DNA of 64,000 bases from the NCBI RefSeq assembly GCF_932274485.2, contig NC_065883.2:16986222-17050221 (forward strand), read 5' to 3'. Positions 35,880-47,399 of this stretch are shown in pieces. Below the pieces are notes generated by a model. That model was not told the DNA's origin. It ran no database searches and saw only the letters and a program-made list of their open reading frames with translations. This DNA comes from Patella vulgata (lineage: Eukaryota; Mollusca; Gastropoda; Patellidae). Position 1 is the stretch's first letter; every line of letters starts with the position of its first letter. The translations under genes and the position numbers were made by a program.

Positions 35880-36470
35880 TTTAAGTGGTCATGTATCATC
35901 ACGTGATGAGGATGGAATGAGCAAGCGAGCAGCAAATCTCCTAGGTGATTAACTCTTATTAGGCGCCACAAGAAGAGCCTTAACGGTAATTACAACAATG
36001 GCGGTCAGATAAAAATCACTACTTTTACCACTTGTAATGACCATGATGTGAACAGCACGCGCATTTAATCATTAATTACAGACCAATTCCACGTGATCAA
36101 TTTTAGATACCACTAGACGATTTGAAATAAATGACGGAATGATACGGATATCTTTCAAACTGTTTCAATTATAGAAAATAATTGGTTTGTGTAAGTCTTG
36201 TAAAACGAGGCTCCAGGGAATAACAAGGGGTGATTTAGTTGATGTTAAAATGTTATAAATGTCTCCCTGGATAATCTTGATAATCTGCCTTTATTTCCAT
36301 CTTGATTACTGCCCTTTGAATGTGATGCCTGCCCTAATGACGTCATCTAAACTCCATTTTCTCACCAATCTAATCTTTAATTCTCGGGTAACCACGGACA
36401 AATAACGAGATTTATCATGAAATTACTGCCTTAGATAGAGTCTTTGAAGAAACCCGAAAGAAGAAAATGT
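35880..36470. promoter_or_regulatory. Candidate intergenic enhancer or promoter
   Basis: The least repeat-like 600 bp of the gap, lying between a SINE family 2 end fragment and an A-tract. It has two CACGTG E-boxes (CACGTGAT), ATTAGGCG, GGTAATTAC, TAATCATTAATTAC, ATGGCGG and TGACGTCAT near 36340. It ends in the leader-like motif 36439-36458 followed by ATG and, 18 bases later, a gtaaaa donor-like word. It could be a promoter of a non-coding transcript or a distal enhancer. Confidence 0.35.
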
Positions 36471-36725
36471 CTATTTTCTACAAGGTAAAAGGGCAATTTG
36501 GATTAAATATAAAAATACGCCATCAATTCTCAGATAACATAACAAACACTTTTCTATTCGCTGGCACAGTGTAGTTCCGGAATTTGAGGTATGGCGTCTT
36601 AATCGAATTTATAAAATTGGGTTTCAAAGATATATTATTCCGTTTTGTCCGCAATTGAGAACAATGTCCTTTGATTTTGAAAAATTGTTAATGCACCAGA
36701 CTGGATCTTTTTTAAATTTGTTATT

Positions 36726-36751
36726 AAAAAAAAAAAAAAAAAAAAAAAAAA
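36726..36751. repeat. Poly-A tract (26 A)
   Basis: Uninterrupted A run about 25 bp before a MITE family 1 copy. Confidence 0.9.
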
Positions 36752-36774
36752 TGAATAATGAAGTATTAGATAAA

Positions 36775-37146
36775 TTATTACATTTGAATTATACAGCTGC
36801 TAAGAGCTAAATATGTCTATTACGTGTCTTTTGCTTCTTGACTTCACATGTTATATAAATTATCAACCTAGCCATTCATTCACATGACGAGCCCATAATC
36901 AACTCTCTATATCGGATGATCGCGATATTGAATGGATTAGAACACTCCAATAAGTTAACGTTAACTTGGGTAATCGAAACTTTGTAGTATTATGTAAGCA
37001 ATGTTACTTCATAACCGAGACTATCTCGTCAAAACTTGACATCTGACTAAAATTTTCAACATATTTATTTTTCATCATCTGTTTTTGAACTATTATAGCA
37101 AGAACGGTCAGCTCTTTATCTAATTCTAACATAATGCATCTTTGAT
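36775..37146 (+). mobile_element. MITE family 1 copy, decayed
   Basis: AAGAGCTAAATATGTCTATT, ATCAACTCTCTATATCGG and TCTAACATAATGCATCTTTG match the family. Both terminal TTAA motifs are degraded. Confidence 0.72.
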
Positions 37147-37305
37147 ATAGGTTTACGTAAGTACATTTTAAAATTGTGTGTTTTTCCAATTTTGATATAT
37201 ATAGATTAATACATATTATATTTTTCTTGTGTTGCTTCTTTCCCAACGTATAGCCTAGATATTCAGACCGACAATTCCATGTTGCAGGTAGGTATTTCCA
37301 CCCCT

Positions 37306-37552
37306 GGGGGGGGGGGGGGGATTATAAGGTCGACCATTGAGTCAGCTGGCGTCATATCGATTCCCCGGTTGTACACGAAAAGGAGTAGGGTCGCCTGTCC
37401 AACCTCGTGGGGTTTCTCCGGGTCCTTCTGTTTGCTCCCACTGCTAAGGACTGCAAGCGAATTATTGAAATAAAATTGAACCTTATGTTAGTCCCGAAAT
37501 GACATATATAGTTTGTGTCGAGTCGTTAAACCCCATTTCTCTCTCTCTCTCC
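37306..37552 (+). repeat. SINE family 1 copy preceded by poly-G
   Basis: A poly-G tract (37306-37320) leads into ATTATAAGGTCGACCATTGAG, box B, the central domain and the tail, ending in (CT)n. The first part of the tRNA-like head is replaced by poly-G. Confidence 0.88.
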
Positions 37553-38157
37553 CTATATTGTTATGCCTGACATTGATGTTAATATAAGCTAATTGTATCC
37601 AAATTACCAATCTTTGACCACTCGATATTCATGTCAATGAAGGTTATAGATTAATAAAATATCGATATTTGCTTTACAATCTGTTTTAAAGGATTTAAAA
37701 TCGTGTGAATAAGACATTGGGTCTCTTTGGTCAGTCTATTTATGGCACTGAATCATAATATACAATAATTAAATCCTTACAATACATATATATCAACTTA
37801 TTCACCATACTAACTAACCCCAACGTACGACACATACCTTTACGCCATATTGATTTTTTAGAAGGGACTATATAAAAGTATTACTACGCCTCGTTAAATT
37901 CTGCCGGCTAATTAGGGAACTATAATGGGCTGCTGATAAATTTAATTTTACATGGTATGTATAACTAGACTGGACGACCCCAACCTGACTCATGGTTTCA
38001 AATCTTTTCATCACCATTACACAATGAAATTATAGATGTCTTGTGAAAAGAATTTATCTACTAATTAAAATAATTTCAAACTAAATTGTCGGTTTCGTAC
38101 GCACTGTCATTTTGAACATTTTTGTAGTATGAATCATATCCGGAAGCTAAGTGTGTA
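37553..38157. other. Intergenic DNA, nothing recognised
   Basis: AT-rich unique sequence. Confidence 0.4.
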
Positions 38158-38395
38158 TAAATGAAATTGGGTTTAACGTCCTACTGTTCTGCTCCGAACT
38201 GGGCTTATGAAGACGGGCATACGCCATACAGTGTGGTAATAGGGAAATTTTACCCCGACAGCGGCACTACGGTCTACTCTTATATCGAATTCCAACTGTC
38301 AAGGGATCTTTACGTGCATGCCAATCGGTGTTTCGTCCCATCCGAACGACTAGACAGCTGCCCTGCATCACTGACAAGGAGGAATTCCGCCGGAA
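38158..38395 (-). repeat. SINE family 2 copy
   Basis: Reverse copy: AAATTGGGTTTAACGTCC, AATTCCAACTGTCAAGGG, ATCTTTACGTGCATGCCAAT, CATCCGAACGACTAGACAGC, CTGACAAGGAGGAA. The tRNA-like head is missing. Confidence 0.87.
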
Positions 38396-39040
38396 AAAGT
38401 GTGTATAACATTTACGGACGTGATCAACATTAGATCCTAATGACCAGATAAAAAAACCCCAAATAGTACCATCGCTTTAAAAGAGCCATCAAATTCAATG
38501 GAGTCCATAATTACAAAAATGGCAGATAAGTTAAACAGTTCTTCAACTTTACCTGTAAACATATCAGTTTGACTCCGTATTACCGTGGTTCTCGAACATT
38601 TAAGCATATACTGCCTTCTGCACAACAAGAGCTTCTACTATTGTAAAATAATGTCCGGTAAATACAGTAACTTTAAGGTTAATGATTAAGGTGTAGGTAT
38701 ATGAAAACGCCTTTGTGAATTTAAAGGCCTGAGTTTGACATGCCTTAATAAATGTTTTACAATATTTTAAGAATTTATATTTACTATATGTCAAGTGGAA
38801 CGTAGCGAGAAAAATAATAAGGATCATGCCCCAATGACCCCCTTAGGCCGATATTGCAAGTAAATAGTTTGTTATATTTGGTTAAGATACTCTTTTGATC
38901 AGATAGATCTGCACCCCACTACCCTTGGATCTGCCGTTACTTGGCTATTGAGGCTGCGCGGTTTTATCAATTTCAACAAATGTTACATATTCAGATACGA
39001 ATGGACACTTTGACGAGCAAATTTTAAAATACTTGATTTC
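38396..39040. other. Intergenic DNA, nothing recognised
   Basis: Minus-strand ORFs at 38437-38827 have no domain. Confidence 0.4.
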
Positions 39041-39046
39041 TACTCA

Positions 39047-39137
39047 AAAACTACTTAACCTAAATTCAAACGAAAGTATGATTACTAAAACAAGTCGAAA
39101 GTCCTATGCTTTCGTTTGAATTTAGGAAAGTAGTTTT
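39047..39137. repeat. Long inverted repeat (about 29-bp arms)
   Basis: Arms 39047-39076 and 39109-39137 share CCTAAATTCAAACGAAAG as a perfect 18-bp inverted core, flanked by AAAACTACTT. The loop is 32 bp. Confidence 0.85.
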
Positions 39138-40875
39138 GTATAATTGTTTTTAATTTTTAAAACTAAAATTGGCTTCACATTTCCACAAATATGGCCGTGT
39201 TGTTTTCTTTTATATCACAAAAGCCCTCTGTATCACCAAGAGACTATCTAATGTCATGTTCTCATAAGTGTTAATAATATGTATATTTAAAGAACGAGAA
39301 GGAAATACAAAAGTAGGGATAAATAGCCTACAGTAATTATTGTTTTAGTGAGGAGAGTAATTTACGATGAAAGAAGATATTTGTCTCTCTCTTAACACTA
39401 ATCCTGACAGTTGACATATCTTAAAGTGGCAGTCATCTATCAGCAACGCAGTATGGTTATAGTACCACAAAATAGCCAAACGATACAGATTCTTCAAAAT
39501 ACTGATTTGTGGAATATATATTGAGAGTGGACACACAGTCGAAGTGACCGTACCTGTGTGCACTTTTTTTTAGAAGTAGGCCTCTGGACTAGTGGTTCAA
39601 AAGTGATACGCCCCCGCCCCTCAGCCTCCCACATCCACACCCACCAGAACACAATCTGTTCTTCTGATTATTACCAAGAATAACATACGTGTCTTTAATT
39701 ATAGTATAATTACTATCCGATTCAGAACTTCTTTTCTCAAACAAAAGGTGTGTGAATTAATATTGAAGAGAGGTGTTCTTTAAGAAAGATGACATGTTGA
39801 AGTAAGAATAAATCTTGTAGAAAACTTGTTAATCTATGTAACACATCACTAACCATTATACCTCACACTGGATTAAAAGGTATATTTATAATACGAGAAA
39901 AAACTCCCAACTTATTACTAAATCTTTCCGCCTTGTCAATTTACCCGTGTTACCTATTTGTTGCTATGGTTACAGGGTGACGAGGGGTCATAGGTCAGTA
40001 CATGTCTTCATCCTTTCACGTTCTACTATTTATTGTCAGATTCAAAATTAACCGAATTCTGTGTGTTAACAACGGTCAAATTACTGTGATTGGTTACTAC
40101 CGTAATTGCGCATTAAGTGCAAAGTAATATGCAAATGCCTACATCCTAGTAAGCGGTTCAACGTCAATATTCAGAGCAACAAAACGACAAAATCCGGATA
40201 AATTTGCCAAAAAAGTTATTGCTATACTTACGTCAGATTGGTGGATTGTCAAATTCTACTTGCAGACCCCACTCCTTAAATCAAAATAATGCAGGAAAAA
40301 CGTGGCGTTTACCTGCATCAACTATCACAGATAGGCATCTACAATTATTCTAATAATGGTTTTGTCAATTCTTAAAATCAATGAATGGATTGTTGTACAT
40401 TTTTCAATTTCACAGATTTAGTTTCTCTTAATAATTTTCACATATTTTGAGGTAAAGATGTTTTTACGGACGTAATATGGTCTCAGATTTTAATGCATAG
40501 TTTTCTCTATAGCATAGACAGAATCAAACAAAATATATAAGACCGTTTAAATAACTATGTTGAAAATTAACATGTTTGCATGTTGTTTTTTTTGTTGTTT
40601 TTTTTATTCAAATTATGTAAATTTCATTAGGCGAAGGCTGGATATCGTACGCAATCCGCCCGGACTAAAATAGTGAGGATATATATAACGTTTGGAATTA
40701 CGGGGACCTATTATAAACAACAGTGTCCAAAACAATAGTTATTTAATTACTTTAACTGTCTTACACTAGCCTCTTGCATTATCATGTCCTATAATTCACC
40801 CACTGCAGATATACGTAATGTACATAACAATAATGTGATCAGTAGATCAATTAACCAATTAACGGTAGTCATGTT
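39138..40875. other. Intergenic DNA, nothing firm
   Basis: No repeat family recognised. The 39345-39563 ORF has no motif. Confidence 0.4.
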
Positions 40876-41417
40876 ACTGGATATGGAAGACCAAACAGCT
40901 CTTTATTTGGTGTTCTTAATTGTTAGTTCTTAATTCATAGTTCTTAATTCTTATTTCTTTATTTGTTGTCGTATTTCGACATTTGTACATTAACATTAAC
41001 ATTTGTATCTTAAAATCAATATTTGTTCTACAAATCAGACAGTTGTCATATCAGATTTGTAAAACGTATTTTAGTTTAATTTAATTTTATTTTAATATAA
41101 AGATAAAAATTTATTTTAATATAAAGATAAAAATTTATTTTAATATAAAGATAAAAATTTATTTTAATATAAAGATAAAAATTTATTTTAATATAAAGAT
41201 AAAAATTTATTTTAGTAAATCAAAAAAAAAAATAATCTACATTTACATTTCATCACATACATACAATTTGTAAATCAAATATTGATTTTCAGATACAAAT
41301 GTTAATTTTAGTGTGCAAATGTCGAAATACAAATGAAGGCATAAGAATTAAGGACTGAATTAAGAAATAAGGACTAAGAACACTGAATAAAGAGCTGTTT
41401 GGTTTTCCACAACTGGA
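40876..41417. mobile_element. Foldback element with 6-bp target-site duplication and internal 24-bp tandem array
   Basis: ACTGGA flanks a 530-bp palindromic element (40882-41411). The left end reads TATGGAAGACCAAACAGCTC and the inverted right end TGTGGAAAACCAAACAGCTC. Pairing continues through CTCTTTATT, GTGTTCTTA, ATTTCGACATTTG and AACATTTGTATC for about 160 bp per arm. The centre holds the 24-bp array. No ORF. The superfamily is unclear, since a 6-bp duplication is not diagnostic. Confidence 0.82.
41087..41213. repeat. 24-bp tandem array, about five copies
   Basis: Repeated TTTTAATATAAAGATAAAAA-type unit, nearly identical between copies, forming the loop of the foldback element. Confidence 0.92.
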
Positions 41418-42076
41418 AACTATTTAAGATTCTAAGACTACGGACCTAGAAGAACATCTAGCAATCGGCATATCATTATTTATTCCGGGTTACTGGAATA
41501 TATATGTATTCAGTTTGGTCAGCCGGACGTGATGTGACGTGCAGTGGCAGATGAATTGCGATCTGGTGCAGTAAGATGGTTCACCAATGATTCGTATACG
41601 ATTGTTATATGATCACTGACAGGCACGATAACAGGGAAATATGTCTTTGATAATAGGTTATACTGGTGTATAATTCTTCTGACCAAATACCTGCACGTGT
41701 CAGTTATTGTTCCGGCGATATTTTTAATAGAATGTGCTTATCATAGTGACATTAATGGGTGTAAAGTTCTAATTTTTGGAACTTTAAAATAGACGAAAAT
41801 GGAAAATTCTACACATTCTTTTTTTTTTTTAAATTTATTAGTTTGTCATTTGTGAATCAGCCATTGTATCTTGATTTTGAGTTAATTGTCGTTTAATTTA
41901 AGATTAGTATTTGATGGTAGCCAACAGACTTTAATATACCTTTAATATGCATAAATTGATTTGTTTTAGTTCTATAATGTGTTAAAGTATATCTTCTTCT
42001 TCTTTATTTAGAATATGTATAATGATTATTAACATAATTGGGTGGACCGGTGGACTTTATGTCCGACAACAAACCT
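41418..42076. other. Intergenic DNA, nothing recognised
   Basis: AT-rich unique sequence. Confidence 0.4.
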
Positions 42077-42479
42077 TAAACATACATTATGCAAGAGCTA
42101 AATCTGCCTATTGCAGGTCTTTCTTTGGGCCTGAAATGTTACCTAAATTATTAATTAGACATTAATTAACTTATCCAGACCATACTCAACTCTCGATGTC
42201 ATCGCTAGCCTGCGATGTTTATTGGATTAGGTTCCGATTTGCTGTTCGACATTCATTCATGATTTAATCATGAAATGGATAATCGAGACTGTTTTTTATC
42301 GTACCGACTTTAGTAATGAGGATCGAGGCAAGGCCGAAAATTCAATCGCTAAAATCTCGGTTCAGATTGGATCTATTTGACTGAAATTTTCAGCAAACTC
42401 CCTTTACATTATCTAGTTTTTAACTATTATAGTGAGACCTCCCAACTCTTTATCTAATCTCCCATAATGTATCTTTTAA
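42076..42479 (+). mobile_element. MITE family 1 copy, best preserved
   Basis: TTAAACATACATTATGCAAG at the left and CATAATGTATCTTTTAA at the right, with the full interior. Suitable as a reference copy for the family. Confidence 0.9.
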
Positions 42480-44345
42480 GTCCCCAATATTTAAAAAATA
42501 TTGTCAAGAAAATGTGTCTCATTTGTAATTAATTGAAATTTTGGATTGTGCGTGTCAGGTTTTACCTGGGATTATGCAGAATTAAAACATTCTCTCCAAC
42601 AAATACCTCCACACCCTCCCTCCCCTACATCTCTCACCGGTTATGATACCAAAATTGACACGTAACTTGATATATTTTGCTTAAATTTATCCGTATTTTA
42701 TGTAAATTACGTTATTAATAAAACCGTGAAGAACATTTTAGTGCCTTGTTTTTAAGAAAATCAAAGAGATTTTAAAGTAGATGTATCAGAATTGACAGAT
42801 AATATATCACAATTAAGTTTCAGATACAGTTTATACAAGAATTGATGAATTGCCAAGAAAATCTTATAGAAATCATTGCTGTCACGTGATTACCCATGTC
42901 CTTTCCGATCATTTGAAGGTTATTCAGTTTCTTTTATTTTACTTTCGGTTATTTTTACTAAGCGAAATGATTAAAGACAGTTATTATTCGTATAAAAGAC
43001 GTGCGTCTAACTGATTAATGTTAATTTTATTCAAATTATTATAAAACAATACATCCATGTCAGTTATCTCTTCGAAACCTAAAACGAAACGAAAGTGTGA
43101 CAAGATAAATCAAAATTTGTGATCGACAAGTTTTGAAAAGCGAAATATAATAGAATAATAAGTCTTTTGATCAGTGACGTCTTTTGATCTAATGTTTGAC
43201 TTTTTACGGTGTTAAAATTTTCTACAAAGGAAAGATATATTTAAAAACAAATAACTCTAATATTTTTTTTAGGATTCCGACGTAAGTTATATCATCTCCT
43301 GAAGGGTTGCGATTAGTCTAAATAGAATCATAGAACGTTGCAATGACAAACTGATGCGGGGCTGGGTCTGTAGATCATCTTGAAATCAATCTGTGGGTCA
43401 TAGCAGAGTGTCAGTAGCGTATCAGTTATTCATGTATTCGTTAACATTTTACAACTGTTCCACGTCAGAGTTTGGTTGGCTTTGGGTGTAAAATTGCCAG
43501 AATGAACCACACCGAACATCTAAGTTGCGCCTAATTTTTTAAAGAGGTTATTCGCGAAGTTATTGCGCCTACTATCAAAACCTTTTAATCCATTTAGATA
43601 CTTGTCTAGCGCCTTATTGTACTAATACATTCGCTTCCATTTTAGGAATACCGCGCTTAATGGCGTAGAAAGGTAACAAGGTGTGTCAATAGAAATAGAA
43701 GCAAATCTAAGGCATGATTCCCATCATTTTCCTCCACTGAAAACAAGACATTTATTACTTATATTATTACTTAGTATGATATATCACAGCGGTGTCTTTT
43801 GATGTCTATATTCCATGTGTATATACCCCAGTTATAACACGATTTAATGACGTAATACTATAATATACGATAATTTTATTCCTTTATAGCTGTCAGTTTT
43901 CACGAGGGCAGGTGTCTGATATATGTATACATAATAAGCATAAAGGTTATTATATGCCGGGATATATGTATTTATATGTAATATATATATATACGTACCA
44001 GAAGCTCGTGCTTATGATATATAGAGTATACTAATTATGAACCAGACCGTATATGGTAATATATATGTGTTTTCTGCAAGATATGCAAATTGCGAAAAGT
44101 ACATGTATGCAAATTGCATTTCTGCGGTTTTATTAAAAGTGGAAGATTCGAGAATGGAGAAAAACAAACTTTTTATAACTTTATTTACTTTTAGCTCTTC
44201 AATTTTTTTTATTTCAAATGTTTTCGATATTTTGAATATTTTACGTGAGTATGTTATTTGATTGTTTTAAAATGTTTACTTATTTTATAATTTATTTGCG
44301 TTTATCGTTTTAAATTTTATTTTTTTAAATACTTTATACTCCTAT
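42480..44345. other. AT-rich intergenic DNA, nothing recognised
   Basis: No gene. Microsatellite-like TA tracts near 43980. The ORF 44037-44261 has no motif. Confidence 0.4.
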
Positions 44346-44636
44346 GTTAAACATACATTATGCAAGAGCTAAATTTGCCTATTGCAGGTCTTTCTTTAGG
44401 CCTGAAATGTTTTCTAAATTATTAATTAGACAGTAATTAACTGATTCAGGAATCAACTCTCGGTGGCGTCGAATTTCTCCGATATTAAATAGATTAGAAC
44501 GGTTCAGCCATATTTTGATTTAATTTAAAAATGGAGGAGCGAGACTTAGCTTCGAACAACCAGTACGGTGGTTGAAATTATTGCCACGTCTTGTCAAACC
44601 TTCAAATCATTCATTTTACATTATCTATTTTCGAAC
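44346..44636 (+). mobile_element. MITE family 1 copy, right end lost
   Basis: Starts TTAAACATACATTATGCAAG and matches to about ACATTATCTATTTTCGAAC, then abuts a MITE family 2 copy. The right terminus is absent. Confidence 0.85.
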
Positions 44637-45136
44637 TAAAGGAGCTAAATCGCTAATAAATTGACACAAATGGGTCGCAACGTATATACTAATGTAATGT
44701 GAATGTATATAAACTGATTTACATTCAATCGTTTCTGTTTTTACTGTAAATTCTAATCAGTTATATTCCGTGAAATACGCCAGAAGTCTCCATCCAATGG
44801 TAATCTCTAGCGTCTGGTTAGTCCACTCTATACAGATAGTATTTATTGCGCATGCTCTCCAGATATGAATACGACGTCACCGTTTGACATGACTTTGAGG
44901 AATATATCTAGCCTCTTTCTACGAGTCCCTTGTTAAAAATGGCGCTAAAATGTATCATGGTACACGATTCGTATACCAACGGTAAAATGTTTATTTTGTC
45001 TTAATTATTGGATATCAGAAGCCCATCTTTTCCCCGTAAGATCACAACATCAATGTTTATTTAAATTGACAAATAATTCGTGTTTTCAATGTCGAAGATT
45101 TTGGATGATATTGAGGTAGAGACTTAGCTACTTTAA
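44637..45136. mobile_element. MITE family 2 copy
   Basis: Ends TAAAGGAGCTAAATCGC and TTAGCTACTTTAAA are inverted repeats. Internal words (TTCTAATCAGTTATATTCCG, GTGAAATACGC, AAGATCACAACATCAA) match 46889-47335 in the same order. About 500 bp, no ORF. Confidence 0.75.
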
Positions 45137-45769
45137 ATCATGTCCAAAACTTCAATTATCAGAATTATAATAATTTCTTGTCAAATCTTACGAAGTTTAA
45201 GATTTTCGTGTTTATTCTCCATGACCTGGTGTTGCGCATATAATAATTGATACCCACATATTAATGTCGTTTAACACATCGTCACGCTCGGGACATATTG
45301 ATAGCGTGATTGCTGGATTTGGGTTCAGTCACCAATTGGATGCTATTTCTGAAATACTGACGCAAATTGTTATGCCATTATTTTTAATTATGGTCACGAT
45401 CTAAGCACATATTGATGATGTTGCTCAACATCAAAGTCGTATATTCCCACGGAATTTTTTTTTTTTTTTCTCTGTAACATAGTAAAATCCAGTAAAACAT
45501 TGTAAACTCATCATTTCGTCTTTAAAGCTTTTAATTCACAGTTTAATGTTTTTATTATTTATTGTAAGTTTGTCACAATGTCGTAATCGTAAACTCATCA
45601 TGGACTATTTCATGTTAGACTGTGAACATATATGAGTGAAGTTTAAAGAGATTTCAATAGAGCTCCGTTGTATTAACTTCCAGCCCCTACAATTAACTCT
45701 TAAATAATTATAGTAGGGATGTGAAAGGCCAGGTCGTCCCCAGTGGAGATTATAATTGCTTCTAAATAG
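45137..45769. other. Intergenic DNA, nothing recognised
   Basis: Contains a poly-T tract near 45460. The ORF 45605-45850 has no motif. Confidence 0.4.
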
Positions 45770-46080
45770 GGTCAGCAGATTGTAAATAGGCTTCTCATAC
45801 ACGACCCCCGTCCCTAACTTAACAGCCGTTACGTCACGGGTAATTGCCAAGAGGGAGCTAAGACTTTGATATTGCCCGCCAGTACCGAGTAATTGTGGTG
45901 TATCAGAATTTACGAGCCTCTGATGTTACGATTCGGGTAGAAGTCAGTCAATTAATGACGTATTAACACAATATTGTCAATAGAGTAGGAACAGGAGGTT
46001 AAATGAAGCAAGAATGCGAGCTGTTTTCATCAATTCGTGGCTTAAAGAAGTTAAAAGTCATCCGGGTTTTAATTCTCAAT
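45770..46080. promoter_or_regulatory. Candidate intergenic regulatory element
   Basis: Repeat-free stretch with GTTACGTCACGG, GGTAATTGCC, GAGTAATTGTGG, CAATTAATGACG and an ACAATATTGTCAATAG stretch, about 4 kb downstream of Evx-B. Candidate only. Confidence 0.25.
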
Positions 46081-46548
46081 CAGAAATTGCAATACACTTA
46101 AAAAGCGTCACGCCCAACTAGGTCTCAAAATTTGTAATGGAGAAAACGATGACGCAGAATGCAAAAACAATGGCGTTTTGTTTATAAACATGTGGTATAT
46201 TAAAAACATTATTGCGCTATTAACCTCCTATGATGATTGAGGGTTAACCGACAACCACTCAAATACATAAGATACAAAATAAGAAAAAAGAAAAGTCCGT
46301 TCAATTAATTAATATTTGGATTATATTCATTTTTAGTATAATATTAATACGAGTTGACTGTATTACAAAAATATTTCTTACTAATGATAGATATTTACTA
46401 AACAAATGTCCAATTTTAAAAAAAGGAAATAAAAAAACCCATTATATACTGGTATATTGTTTGAATTTTGAATAATATGTTTCATTGTGAAAATTAAGTG
46501 TCAATATTTCTTCTTATATGGCAGATAAGTTGCTTATATTTATTATCC

Positions 46549-46694
46549 TAGGGCAAGCCCAATGGTCTTTCCTGAGGGATGAAACCGGAATAAACCCACG
46601 AGGTTGAGAAGGCACCTCTATCTCCCACCAGGGAGCCCTTGGTTACCAGCTAGCTAGAGCTCGAAGTGCGACGCTCTAGAGCACCCCCCCCCCC
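46549..46694 (-). repeat. Fragment of a third SINE sharing the central domain
   Basis: GGGATGAAACCGGAATAAAC and CCACGAGGTTGAGAAGGC resemble the central domain of SINE family 1, but the flanks differ (GGGAGCCCTTGG, GAGCTCGAAGTGCGACGCTC). It ends in a poly-C tract at 46685. Confidence 0.6.
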
Positions 46695-46888
46695 AACTTC
46701 AGTCAGTATTATGCCGCCTTCACTTTTGTATTCCGGTAGCTTTCAATCCGACAACCCAGGGGTTGTTTATAAACCGAAAATTAGCAATATTGTACGCACC
46801 TGTACTCACCTGTATTCTATGTTAAATATCTGAAAATGGAGTATTGTTGGTTGTTCTTCTTCAGTTTCCGGGTGAAAAATGCCGAACA

Positions 46889-47335
46889 TTTAAAGGGCTT
46901 ATAGCTCTATTCTTTGGAAACATAAATGGGTTTAAAAACACATATGACTGTAATATGAGTGTATATTAAGTGATTTATATTCAGTATTTCAAAAAAGATT
47001 ATTGTAATTTCTAATCAATTATGTTCGGTGAAATACGCGAACAGTCGAAATTGAGGGACAGTCGTTTAAGCCTAATTAGTCCATTCTACACGTTTTTTAT
47101 TATTATTTTATCGTTTGTGAATTAGTCATTACTCCCGAAACCATAGGATACACAACCCATGCCGATTATGCAATGTTCATTGTGTCTTATAAATATTGGA
47201 AATTAGGATCCCATATTTCCACGGCAAGATAACAACATCAAAATTGATTGAAATGGATCAGTATAGAATTCTGATTCGTGGTTTTAATTTCGAACATCGT
47301 TGAAAATATTAAATTTGAGGTTTAGCTCCTTTAAG
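46889..47335. mobile_element. MITE family 2 copy
   Basis: Ends TTAAAGGGCTTATAGCTC and GGTTTAGCTCCTTTAA are inverted repeats. The interior matches the copy at 44637-45136, with considerable divergence. Confidence 0.72.
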
Positions 47336-47399
47336 CTTGCCTGTTTTTATTTTGTTTTTGTTTTTCGTCTCGGTTCCCACTTTTCAGGGATAGCGTTAC

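Noticed and set aside
36467-36571. A third Evx-like first exon in the gap
   Set aside because: The 35-codon frame after the ATG has no Evx similarity, and no homeobox follows in the gap. The leader motif itself is kept as a finding.
41087-41213. CRISPR-like regular repeats
   Set aside because: The 24-bp units are directly adjacent without spacers, AT-rich and in animal DNA, so this is an ordinary tandem array.
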